From positions 35,355-99,354 of the forward strand of contig JADLGE010000026.1 in NCBI GenBank assembly GCA_020849475.1: 64,000 nt of DNA, read 5' to 3'. Position 1 is the first letter of the stretch; each line of letters opens with the position of its first letter. Position numbers and translations under genes: made by a program. Shown here piece after piece: positions 36,263-44,109 of the stretch. The notes beneath the pieces are model-generated. The model was not told the DNA's origin, ran no database searches, and was given only the letters and a program-made list of their open reading frames with translations. The DNA is from Gammaproteobacteria bacterium (GTDB lineage: Bacteria > Pseudomonadota > Gammaproteobacteria > Ga0077536).

Positions 36263-37139
36263 CCGTCACCAGGTGATGATTGTCGATGACACGCCGGCCA
36301 ATCTCGCCTTTCTGTCCGACGCCCTGGCGGATGCCGGCTACGAAGTGCTGGTGGCCTTGAGCGGCCACACGGCGCTGCGCCAGCTGGAACTGGTGCGGCC
36401 CGACGTGATCCTGCTCGACGCCGTGATGCCTGGCATGGACGGCTTTGAAACCTGCGACCGTCTGAAGTCGCGCGACGCTACGCGCGACATTCCGGTGATT
36501 TTCATGACCGCGCTGGCCGACACCGCCGACGTGGTGCGCGGCTTCGAGCATGGCGCGGTCGATTATGTGACCAAGCCGGTGCGCGAAGCAGAGATTCTGG
36601 CGCGCATCGCCACCCATATCGGGCGCTCGCGCGAACTACGCCGCGCGCAGGGCACGGTTGAAGCGTGGCCACGTCCCAGTCTGACCGTCGCTACGGATGG
36701 CACCATCACCACCGCCAGTTCGCGGGCGCGCACGCGCCTCGCGGCGCTCGCCATCGAGCAGCGCTTGCCGGCGGTGTGTGTGGCGTGGCTGAGCGGGCAG
36801 GTGCAAGGGCAGGGCGACACCGCGCCCTTCACCCTCAGCGAAGGCGCCGGCGCGTTGACCATGGAATTCTGTGGCGCGGTGGATGCCGGAGAATACCTGC
36901 TGCTGCTCGACCACGCCGAGGCCGCGTCGGCCACGCGCCTCATCGACAGCCACGGCCTGACCGCGCGCGAAGCGCAGGTCATGGAGTGGGTGACGGCCGG
37001 CAAGACCAATCGCGACATCGCCGCCATCCTCGACATCAGCCCCCGCACGGTGACCAAGCACCTGGAAAGAATCTTCGTGAAGCTCGGGGTGGAGACGCGC
37101 ACGGCGGCGGTCAACCGGGTGCTGGCCGGCGTTCGGTGA
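36243..37139 (+). CDS. Response regulator, receiver plus LuxR-type DNA-binding domain
   Basis: 298 residues from the ATG at 36243 (MNMPTDDRHQVMIVDDTPANL). The receiver (about 8-125) has IVDD, VILLDAVMPGMDGFE (phosphoacceptor about 61), FMTALAD and YVTKPVRE. The middle section (130-225) is not recognised. The C-terminus is a LuxR/GerE helix-turn-helix: LTAREAQVMEWVTAGKTNRDIA followed by SPRTVTKHLERIFVKLGVETR. It overlaps the hybrid kinase gene by 20 bases, so the two are cotranslated partners. Its likely targets are the divergent urt-fmd operon and its own promoter. It ends at an inverted family A repeat pair. Confidence 0.93.
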   Translation: MNMPTDDRHQVMIVDDTPANLAFLSDALADAGYEVLVALSGHTALRQLELVRPDVILLDAVMPGMDGFETCDRLKSRDATRDIPVIFMTALADTADVVRGFEHGAVDYVTKPVREAEILARIATHIGRSRELRRAQGTVEAWPRPSLTVATDGTITTASSRARTRLAALAIEQRLPAVCVAWLSGQVQGQGDTAPFTLSEGAGALTMEFCGAVDAGEYLLLLDHAEAASATRLIDSHGLTAREAQVMEWVTAGKTNRDIAAILDISPRTVTKHLERIFVKLGVETRTAAVNRVLAGVR

Positions 37140-37159
37140 CGCTCGCGGGTGCATGACTG

Positions 37160-37226
37160 TGTGGGCCGGACTTCAGTCTGACATTCAGCCGCTCCCCATC
37201 GAGTGTCAGACTGAAGCCTGACCCAC
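37160..37226. repeat. Family A repeats, inverted pair
   Basis: Two opposed copies (37160-37182 and 37205-37226), each a slightly degraded TCAGACTTCAGTCTGA core with a TGTGGG/CCCAC outer flank. They lie between the convergent stops of the LuxR-type regulator and the protein kinase gene and could form a long hairpin. Confidence 0.82.
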
Positions 37227-37245
37227 GGCCAAGAGAGTTGCCTGT

Positions 37246-37974
37246 TCAATCCCAGCTCATGGTCTCAAGATAATCCCTGAGCTGCCCGGCGGTCTTGAAC
37301 TTGCACAGGATCAGCGAGCGCTTGAGCCCGCAGCAGATGGCCTTCACCTCGGCGCGCTGCTGCGCATAGCGGCGCGCGCCGCCCAGCACGTCGTAGAACA
37401 TGCGCACGAGATCGAGTACGTCGCCCTGGATGTTCTCATGCTTGGGCGCGCCCCATGGGTACATGTCGATGAGCTTGATCTGATAGCCGAGACCATGGCG
37501 GCGCACGATCACGTTTTCGGTATGCAGATCGCCGTGATATTCGCGCGCCATGTGGATGTCGGCGATGCCGGTGGCGAGCGCGTGCAAAAGATGCAGCGCT
37601 TCGAAGGGTTGCAGCACATGGCCGCTCTGGCGCTTGACCCAGTGCTCGAGCAGTTCACCTTCGACGAATTCCGACACCAGCACCGTCACGCGCTGGCCGG
37701 CGAACTCCATCACGTCCTGGGTGTAGTACTGAATCAGCACCGAGCAATGGCGCAGCTTGTGCAGCTTCAGCGCGTAGCGCCGCGCCGCGGCGTTGCGGCG
37801 GTTGCGATGGGGGAAAAACAGTTTGGCGGCGCGTTCGATGCCGGTGCCGACCTCGACAATCTTGTAGACCTCGCCTTCCCAGCCGCGGCCCAGCAACGCG
37901 ACCACGCGGTACTTGCCGGCAATCACGTAACCCGGCTCGAAGTCGAAGCTGTCGATGCGTGACGCACCGGTCAT
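37246..37974 (-). CDS. Serine/threonine protein kinase-like protein
   Basis: 242 residues from the ATG at 37972-37974. The kinase fold is complete but short: glycine loop LGRGWEGEVYKI (about 29-38), the VAIK-like lysine in RAAKLFF (about 51), catalytic loop YHGDLHTENVIV (HGDLxxxN) and a metal-binding Asp in KLIDMYPWG where DFG is usual. No membrane anchor or extracellular sensor domain follows, unlike PASTA or WD40-linked kinases. It could be a small-molecule or lipopolysaccharide-core kinase instead. It is upstream of no obvious partner; the esterase gene at 38040 on the same strand precedes it. Confidence 0.8.
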   Translation of the reverse strand: MTGASRIDSFDFEPGYVIAGKYRVVALLGRGWEGEVYKIVEVGTGIERAAKLFFPHRNRRNAAARRYALKLHKLRHCSVLIQYYTQDVMEFAGQRVTVLVSEFVEGELLEHWVKRQSGHVLQPFEALHLLHALATGIADIHMAREYHGDLHTENVIVRRHGLGYQIKLIDMYPWGAPKHENIQGDVLDLVRMFYDVLGGARRYAQQRAEVKAICCGLKRSLILCKFKTAGQLRDYLETMSWD

Positions 37975-38039
37975 GGTCGTGAGGTCCCTAAAGAATGGCC
38001 GGCATTGTAGGCAGGGCGCAGCGCGGGCGTACAGCCGGC

Positions 38040-38702
38040 TCAGGACGCCGTGACACCCCACACGTCGCGCAGCCAAGCGGGGGCTGCGCCGAGTGCCGGG
38101 CGATAGCCATTCACATCGAAGTGACCATTGACCGTGGCGGTGGTGAGGGTGATCGGGCGACCGGCGGCGGCGAGGCTGGCGACGCGCGCCTCGAGTGCGG
38201 CCAGTGGGAAAAGCTCGTCATTGGCGCTGTGAAACGCATGCACGGGCAGCGTGCAGTCGAACTCGCTATTCGGGTAGCCGGCCACCGGCAGCGCCGCCGA
38301 AAAGCGCGCGGGATAGTGTTCGATGAAATGCCAGGTGCCGATGGCGCCCATGCTGTAACCGCCGATCACGGTGCGTGCGGGGTCGATGCCGTAAGCCGCC
38401 GTCGCGCCGCCCAGCAGGGCCATCACAAAGGCTTCATTTTCTTCGGTGTGCCACTGGCCATTGATGGCTTCGGGGGCGATGCATACCGGCGCCAGTTCGC
38501 GCAGCGCGGGCTCGAACAGGTATTCGAGCAATGGGCGGCCGTAATAGCGCGTCGGGCTGCCGGCATAGTGCAGGATCAGCACCAGGGCCCTGCGACCATC
38601 GGGCGCCGCGCCGACCGGCACCGACACGGTGTAGCGCACCGCGCGGCCGCCATCCTGCTGAACTTCGATGTCGTGGATGCCGGCGCTGTCAGGGAATTGC
38701 AT
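38040..38702 (-). CDS. Alpha/beta-hydrolase (esterase/PHB depolymerase-like)
   Basis: 220 residues without a signal peptide. LVLILHYAG may form the oxyanion strand, GYSMGAIGTWHFIEHYP holds the nucleophile Ser, HSANDELFPL the acid Asp, and NGHFDVNGY the His. The pattern resembles poly(3-hydroxybutyrate) depolymerase or phospholipase/carboxylesterase-like hydrolases. It lies 65 bases upstream of the protein kinase gene on the same strand and is divergent from the MetE-like gene. The natural substrate cannot be told. Confidence 0.8.
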   Translation of the reverse strand: MQFPDSAGIHDIEVQQDGGRAVRYTVSVPVGAAPDGRRALVLILHYAGSPTRYYGRPLLEYLFEPALRELAPVCIAPEAINGQWHTEENEAFVMALLGGATAAYGIDPARTVIGGYSMGAIGTWHFIEHYPARFSAALPVAGYPNSEFDCTLPVHAFHSANDELFPLAALEARVASLAAAGRPITLTTATVNGHFDVNGYRPALGAAPAWLRDVWGVTAS

Positions 38703-38836
38703 GGCTTACGGGTCTCCGCTGGGAAGGCGGCAATATAGAGCGCGTGCGCGCCGTATGCACTCGCCGTCGGCGCCTCGCCGCGCGGCGTGTGTCCGTGCCA
38801 GAATGCGGCTTACTTTCAATCGAGCAAGGCGCCGCC

Positions 38837-39979
38837 ATGAGACTCAGCACCGACAGAATTCTGACCTCCCACGTCGGCAGTCTGCCGCGTCCCGATTCGA
38901 TGAGCGATCTGTTGCTGCGCAAGGAATTCGGCGAGGACATCGATGCCGATGTGTTCCAGGCCGAGGTGCTGGCCTCGGTCAAGCAGGCGGTCGCGCGCCA
39001 GGTCGAGGCCGGCGTCGATATCGTCAGCGACGGCGAGATGAGCAAGATTGGCTACGCCACCTACATCAAGGACCGCTGCACGGGATTTTCCGGCGACAGC
39101 CCGCGCAATCCGCCGGCCGATCTCGCACGCTACCCGGCCTTCATGCAGCGCACCGCGCAGCAGGGCCAGGCGCCGAATATCCTCCGGCCTTGCTGCACCG
39201 GAGAAATCGAAGTGCGCGACCGCAGCGCGCTGGAAATGGATCTCACCAATTTTCGCGAAGCGCTGGACGGCGCCGACGTGGTCGAAGGCTTCCTCAATGC
39301 CGCCTCGCCGGGCGTGATCGGCGCCTTCCTGCCCAACCAGCACTATCCGAGCGAACGCGCCTATCTCGAAGCGCTGGCCCGCGTGCTGCGCGAGGAATAC
39401 GAGGCCATCAACCAGGCCGGTTTCGTGGTGCAGATCGACTGCCCCGATCTCGCCATGGCGCGTCACACCCAGTACAAGGATTTGAGCGACGCCGAATTCA
39501 TCCGTCACGCCGAACTGCATGTCGAAGTCTTGAACCACGCGCTCGAACGCGTGCCGGCGCAGGCCGCGCGCCTGCACCTGTGCTGGGGCAATTACGATGG
39601 CCCCCACGATTTCGACATTCCCCTCGCCAAGATCATGCGCGTGCTGCACAAGGTCAAACCGCAGGTCATCTCGTTTGAATCGGCCAACCCGCGGCACGCC
39701 CACGAGTGGCGGGTGTGGGAAGAAATCGCGCCGCCGGAAGACAAGGTGCTGATGCCGGGCGTGATCGACACCACCTGCAATTTCATCGAGCACCCGGAAT
39801 ACGTGGCAGAGCGCATCTGCCGCTTTGCCGACATCGTCGGGCGCGAGCGCGTGATCGCCGGCACCGACTGCGGCTTTGGCACGTTTGCCAAATACGGCCG
39901 TGTCGACCCGGACATCGCCTATGCCAAGTTGAAGACCCTGTCCGAAGGCGCGGCGCTGGCTACGCGGCGGCTGTGGTGA
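38837..39979 (+). CDS. Core-MetE-like cobalamin-independent methyltransferase family protein
   Basis: 380 residues from the ATG at 38837, corresponding to the C-terminal catalytic half of MetE only (UROD/MetE-like TIM barrel). Zinc ligands are visible as LHLCWGNYDGPHDF (His and Cys) and IAGTDCGFGTF (second Cys). VGSLPRP at the start and SDGEMSK are typical. Related short forms include core methionine synthases and epoxyalkane:coenzyme M transferase. The thiol acceptor here may be homocysteine or another thiol. The full-length MetE N-terminal domain is absent. It is divergent from the esterase gene. Confidence 0.85.
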   Translation: MRLSTDRILTSHVGSLPRPDSMSDLLLRKEFGEDIDADVFQAEVLASVKQAVARQVEAGVDIVSDGEMSKIGYATYIKDRCTGFSGDSPRNPPADLARYPAFMQRTAQQGQAPNILRPCCTGEIEVRDRSALEMDLTNFREALDGADVVEGFLNAASPGVIGAFLPNQHYPSERAYLEALARVLREEYEAINQAGFVVQIDCPDLAMARHTQYKDLSDAEFIRHAELHVEVLNHALERVPAQAARLHLCWGNYDGPHDFDIPLAKIMRVLHKVKPQVISFESANPRHAHEWRVWEEIAPPEDKVLMPGVIDTTCNFIEHPEYVAERICRFADIVGRERVIAGTDCGFGTFAKYGRVDPDIAYAKLKTLSEGAALATRRLW

Positions 39980-39997
39980 AAAACGTCTGCTCGCCTG

Positions 39998-40074
39998 TAG
40001 GTGCGAATCCATTTGCACATTCAAAGGCGCACCTCGGCGTGATGCATCGGTTCGAATGTGCGAATGACCGCACC
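39998..40074. repeat. Degenerate family B repeats
   Basis: GTAGGTGCGAATCCATTTGCAC (in two parts, starting at 39998) and an opposed AATGTGCGAATGACCGCACC near 40055 look like decayed copies of the GTGCGAATTCATTCGCAC repeat. They fill the gap between the MetE-like gene and the phosphatase gene, which run in the same direction. Confidence 0.5.
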
Positions 40075-40091
40075 AGCAGGGTATTCGAATT

Positions 40092-41111
40092 TTGAATAGT
40101 GAAGATGTAATAACCGGTGTCGCCGTCGAATTACACGGCGACGGCCGCTACCGCTTTGAATGGGATGACAGGTTCAGCACTGCGCCTTTGACCATCTACG
40201 CTGGCGCAACCCCGGGCACCATCCAACGCGACCGACCTCTGCTGCGCGATGCGCAACCCGGCGCCACGCTCGCCGCGTCACGGCCGGGTCTGCGCGAATA
40301 CTTTCTGTTGCAACGGAAAGACGGCAGCGGTCTCATCGTCGCGCAGCGCAACGTGCCCATGAGCGGCTGCGTGAATTTCCGTGATCTCGGCGGCTATGCC
40401 AATGCCGACGGCCGCCGCGTGCAGTGGGGCCGCTTGTTCCGCTCCGGGCACATGGCCAATCTCGGCGCCGACAGCGTCGCGCAGTTCAATGAACTCGGCA
40501 TTCGTACGGTGTGTGATTTTCGCACCAGCGAAGAGCGCGCCAGCGAATCGCGCGGTCTGCCCGGCGAGCCGCGCCTGGAAGTACTTGAGATCACGCCCGG
40601 CATCGGCGACCGCTACTACTTCAATCGCCTGTTCGCCAGCACCCAGGACCCGCAGCGGGTGGTCGACGCCATGCACGAGATGATGCGCGTGCTGGTGCTG
40701 ACGGCCGCGCCGCGCTACCAGCGCCTGTTCGAAGTCTTGATGGAGTGCGGGCCCGGGGCGGTGCTCATCAACTGCTCGGCCGGCAAGGAGCGCACCGGCG
40801 TGGCGTCCGCCCTGCTGTTGACCGCGCTCGGCGTGCCGCGCACGACCATCCTGAAGGACTTCCTTTTGTCGCAGCGTTATTTCCCCTATGAACAGGAGAT
40901 TCCGCGCGTCATCACCAAGTACGACGTCAAGGGGCCGCTGGAAGTGGCGCGGCCGCTGATCATGCCGCTGTTGGAAACCCGCGAAAGCTATTTACAATCC
41001 GCGTTCGCCGCCATCGATGAACATTACGGCTCGGGCGAAGGGATGCTTGAGACCCTCTACGGTCTCGGTCCCGCGCAGCTCGCGCGTCTGCGCGCCCAGT
41101 ACACGTCCTAG
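40092..41111 (+). CDS. Tyrosine-protein phosphatase (Y_phosphatase3-like)
   Basis: 339 residues with a TTG start. The N-terminal 80 residues form an extra beta-rich domain. The catalytic domain starts at VNFRDLGGYANADGRRVQWGRLFRSG and carries the P-loop NCSAGKERTG with Cys228 and Arg234 (CX5R). This is the PTP family of MptpB/LipA-like bacterial phosphatases, which act on phosphotyrosine, other phospho-residues or phosphoinositides. There is no signal peptide. It precedes the swivelling-domain gene by 31 bases and may be transcribed with that cluster. Confidence 0.9.
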   Translation: MNSEDVITGVAVELHGDGRYRFEWDDRFSTAPLTIYAGATPGTIQRDRPLLRDAQPGATLAASRPGLREYFLLQRKDGSGLIVAQRNVPMSGCVNFRDLGGYANADGRRVQWGRLFRSGHMANLGADSVAQFNELGIRTVCDFRTSEERASESRGLPGEPRLEVLEITPGIGDRYYFNRLFASTQDPQRVVDAMHEMMRVLVLTAAPRYQRLFEVLMECGPGAVLINCSAGKERTGVASALLLTALGVPRTTILKDFLLSQRYFPYEQEIPRVITKYDVKGPLEVARPLIMPLLETRESYLQSAFAAIDEHYGSGEGMLETLYGLGPAQLARLRAQYTS

Positions 41112-41142
41112 TCGCGACAAACTTGAGAGAAGGGGAGTACGC

Positions 41143-41880
41143 ATGACCAAACTCTTGGTCGATACCGACAAATACGGCTACCAGTCGGAGTTCGCGGTGG
41201 TCGAGGCCTATAACAGCGCGGTCAAGGACCTCATGCGCCAACGCTTCGCCGCCGCCGGCAAGCCGTGGCGCGAGTTCGTGTTCGGCCCCGATGCCGCCGT
41301 CGTGACCAAGGCCGACATGGAAGCCATCGAGGCGCGCCTGCTGGACCTCGGTTATCGCTTCACGCCCTCGGCGATGTCGTCGGCCATCGAGCGCCCGGAA
41401 GCCTACAAGGACGCCGGCCTCAACAATCCCGATTTCAGCTTCGAACACGAAGGCGCGCCGACCGCGGCGGCCGATGCCGAAGGCCGCGAGCTGCGCGGCG
41501 CCGGCGACAACGTCGTGACCTACGAGAAGAACATGAGCGGCATCGCGCGCTACGTGCGCACCAGCGACAAGGTGCTGGAATACCTGACCAACGGTGTGCC
41601 GGCCGACACCATCGCGATTGTCGATGACTCCGGTGGCACCTTGACGGCGCCGGTGCTGGAAAAATTCAAGGGCGTGCTGTGCGCCGGCGGCACCACCCGT
41701 TCGCATCTCGCCATCCTCACCCGTGAGTACGGCATTCCCTGCCTCATGAATTCGCGCCTGTCCGGCATCAAGGACGGCGACCGCGTCGAAATCGAAATCT
41801 CGGCGCGCGCCAAGACCGGCGAGGACTATGCCCACGGCGTCGATGCCTCGGCGCGCGTGTGGCGCCTCACCCGCGGCTGA
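41143..41880 (+). CDS. Stand-alone PEP-utilising-enzyme mobile (phosphohistidine swivelling) domain protein
   Basis: 245 residues from the ATG at 41143, after a GAAGGGGAG ribosome site. The C-terminal half (about 130-215) matches the swivelling domain of PEP synthase, PPDK and rifampin phosphotransferase: VLCAGGTTRSHLAILTREYGIPCL, with His188 as the likely phospho-carrier. The N-terminal half (1-125) is not recognised. The ATP-grasp and PEP-binding domains of full enzymes are absent here and in the adjacent genes, so it must act with partners encoded nearby or elsewhere. It opens a five-gene plus-strand cluster. Confidence 0.85.
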   Translation: MTKLLVDTDKYGYQSEFAVVEAYNSAVKDLMRQRFAAAGKPWREFVFGPDAAVVTKADMEAIEARLLDLGYRFTPSAMSSAIERPEAYKDAGLNNPDFSFEHEGAPTAAADAEGRELRGAGDNVVTYEKNMSGIARYVRTSDKVLEYLTNGVPADTIAIVDDSGGTLTAPVLEKFKGVLCAGGTTRSHLAILTREYGIPCLMNSRLSGIKDGDRVEIEISARAKTGEDYAHGVDASARVWRLTRG

Positions 41881-41908
41881 TGCCGCGCGACGACTCAACC
41901 AGGAATCC

Positions 41909-43465
41909 ATGACGATGTCCGGCAACAAGCTCACCTACGCCCAGCTGCTCGAAACCAACAACCTCATTCAGCAGAACGCCGACGAGACCTACTGGCTGTG
42001 CGCCACGCGCACCGTGCAGGAATCGAAGATCTTCCCGGTCTCGGCCTACATTCTGTTTTCCTATCTCAACTGCTTCTACCGCTACCCGGTGCTGCTGAAG
42101 AAGCTTGAAGAACATATGTCGGCCGAGGAAATCGGCGACCGCGCGCGCAACAGCGGCATCAAGATAGTGGCCTGGACCATTCCCTGCTTCTATCTGCTCG
42201 GCCGCGAGATGCTGATCAACTGGGGCGTGATCAAACCGACCGACGCGGTCGACGACGTGATCTACGTGATGGATTTCTGGAAGCGCTTCCAGCTGTCCTG
42301 GCATCGCAACAACGGCAACCTGACCAACCGCATGGCCAATCACCGCGGTCAGATCCTGCCGGAGCAGCGTCTGCAGGTGTATCACGCCGATGCCTTCGAG
42401 TGCCGCATCGGCGACGAGCTGCACACCGCCGCGCAGAACTTCATGGCGACCATCGCGCAGTACGGCTTCCTGGTGTCCTGCGAATGCCGCGTCACCACCC
42501 ACAACCATGGGCCCTACAAGATTTCCGACACGCGCGAGATGCTGGTGCGTGAGTTCCGCGAACTGTCGGAGTATGACTACCCGTGGCTGGACGGCGTGGG
42601 CAAGGACATTCCCTACAACAATCTTACCGTGAACATGGTGCTGGAAGGCATTAACATCAACCTGCTGGACGACTGGGGCTCGTTTGAATCCGAGCCGGAG
42701 ATGAAGCCCGAGCACATCGTGGCCGTCGGTCTCTATACCCAGGACAACCTGACCCATGTGCCGATGCCTGTCGGCATGGGCAGCCGCGAAGAGCTGACCG
42801 CGACCTTCAACGATTTAAATGCGCGCATCAAGGCCGCGACCGCCAAGCTGTGGGAACAGATGGCGGGCTGGACGCGTGATCAGCAGCTCGACGCCGGCGC
42901 ACTGGTGTACTTCGCCATCGCCAAGGAAATGGCCCACATCGCCGGCTGCTACGAGGCCGAAGACTGGATGATGATCGATGAGCGCACCGAGCGTTTCCGT
43001 CCGCTGCTGAACGATGAATACGGCAACCTGTTCCTGGGCGAACTGGTGGGCTACATCTCGACGCCGAGTCAGCGCATGCATGACTACTACATGATGCAGC
43101 ACACCGATCTGCCGCGCCGCGCACTGTCCTATTTTCCGTACTCGATGCTGAACGACACTGACTACGCGCCGACCGTCGGACCGATGCGGCCGGGCGTCAG
43201 CAACCTGCCGCCCAAGGTCGACAGGTACCGGACCTCGCAAGGCGTGATGAGCCAGGAAGAGTACAACCGCGCGAGCCGCGAATTCGTGCCCGACCCCTGC
43301 AACGACAAGTTCCGCCTGCTGTGCACGGACTGGGTGAAATATCACTACGACACGCCGCTCGCGGATGAATTGTTCAAGCTCGAACAGCAGCATTCCCGGC
43401 TGTTGAAGGGCAAGGGCGCGGGGCTGACGCGCGCCGACATTGAAGCACTGCGGGCCAAGGGCTGA
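41909..43465 (+). CDS. Unrecognised 518-residue protein of swivelling-domain cluster
   Basis: I do not recognise this family. The ATG at 41909 lies behind an AGGA ribosome site, 29 bases after the swivelling-domain gene; an ATG six bases later is the alternative. The protein is soluble and rich in aromatic and charged residues, with conserved-looking stretches WHRNNGNLTNRMANHRGQ (about 134-151), THNHGPYK (about 200), NNLTVNMVLEGININLLDDWGSFE (in part) and HDYYMMQHTDLPRR. No signal peptide, Walker motif or Rossmann loop is visible. The tight spacing suggests it works with the phospho-carrier, perhaps as the catalytic subunit, but that is inference. Confidence 0.8.
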   Translation: MTMSGNKLTYAQLLETNNLIQQNADETYWLCATRTVQESKIFPVSAYILFSYLNCFYRYPVLLKKLEEHMSAEEIGDRARNSGIKIVAWTIPCFYLLGREMLINWGVIKPTDAVDDVIYVMDFWKRFQLSWHRNNGNLTNRMANHRGQILPEQRLQVYHADAFECRIGDELHTAAQNFMATIAQYGFLVSCECRVTTHNHGPYKISDTREMLVREFRELSEYDYPWLDGVGKDIPYNNLTVNMVLEGININLLDDWGSFESEPEMKPEHIVAVGLYTQDNLTHVPMPVGMGSREELTATFNDLNARIKAATAKLWEQMAGWTRDQQLDAGALVYFAIAKEMAHIAGCYEAEDWMMIDERTERFRPLLNDEYGNLFLGELVGYISTPSQRMHDYYMMQHTDLPRRALSYFPYSMLNDTDYAPTVGPMRPGVSNLPPKVDRYRTSQGVMSQEEYNRASREFVPDPCNDKFRLLCTDWVKYHYDTPLADELFKLEQQHSRLLKGKGAGLTRADIEALRAKG

Positions 43466-43478
43466 GGGGAACACACAC

Positions 43479-44084
43479 ATGGCAACCGAACTCCACCGCG
43501 TGATGCATGGCGTCGCCATTCGCAAGCATGGCGATGCCAAGGCCGTCGCTGCACTGGCCGGCCTGCCGGTCGCTCGCGTCGAAACCGTACTGACGGGCGC
43601 CGTGGCCGGCGGCCGCGTCGCCGAAGTCGATGGGCGTTACATGCTGACGCCCTGCGGCCAGATGATGCTGGCCGGCGAATATTCGCGCTTCAACGACGCC
43701 TTGCGCGCGAATGGCGACTTCGTCGCCGCCTACCAGCGCTTCGAAGTCATCAACAAGGATTTGAAGCAGCTCATCACCGACTGGCAGACCATGGACGTCG
43801 GCGGCAAGCGCGTCGCCAACGATCATTCGAACAAAGAATACGACGAGCGTGTGATCGGCAAACTCGGTGACCTGCATGAGCGCTTCGATCCGATATTGAA
43901 GAAGCTCTGCGCCGGCGAGCCGCGTCTGAAGGTCTACAGCGACAAGCTTGGGCAGGCACTGGAAAAGGCCGAGGACGGCGATGCCGCCTGGGTGTCGGAC
44001 GCCAAGCTCGACAGCTATCACACCGTGTGGTTCGAACTGCACGAAGACCTGTTACGCATCCTGGGCCACGTCCGCGAGGAGTAA
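43479..44084 (+). CDS. Unrecognised 201-residue protein of swivelling-domain cluster
   Basis: Function unknown. From the ATG at 43479, the N-terminal 70 residues (LHRVMHGVAIRKHG, VAALAGLPVARVETVLTGAVAGGRV, VDGRYMLTPCG) read like a winged-helix or helical bundle. The rest is mostly helical and charged (VINKDLKQLITDWQTMD, EYDERVIGKLGDLHERFDPILKK). No metal or nucleotide motif stands out. It follows the 518-residue gene by 13 bases and precedes the carboxyltransferase-like gene by 25, so it belongs to the same operon and may be a small subunit or regulator. Confidence 0.75.
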   Translation: MATELHRVMHGVAIRKHGDAKAVAALAGLPVARVETVLTGAVAGGRVAEVDGRYMLTPCGQMMLAGEYSRFNDALRANGDFVAAYQRFEVINKDLKQLITDWQTMDVGGKRVANDHSNKEYDERVIGKLGDLHERFDPILKKLCAGEPRLKVYSDKLGQALEKAEDGDAAWVSDAKLDSYHTVWFELHEDLLRILGHVREE

Positions 44085-44109
44085 GCACGCGGCGACGCGG
44101 TAGTTCACC

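Noticed and set aside
41143..41880. Complete PEP synthase or PPDK
   Set aside because: Only the swivelling domain is present. The neighbouring frames show no ATP-grasp or PEP-binding motifs.
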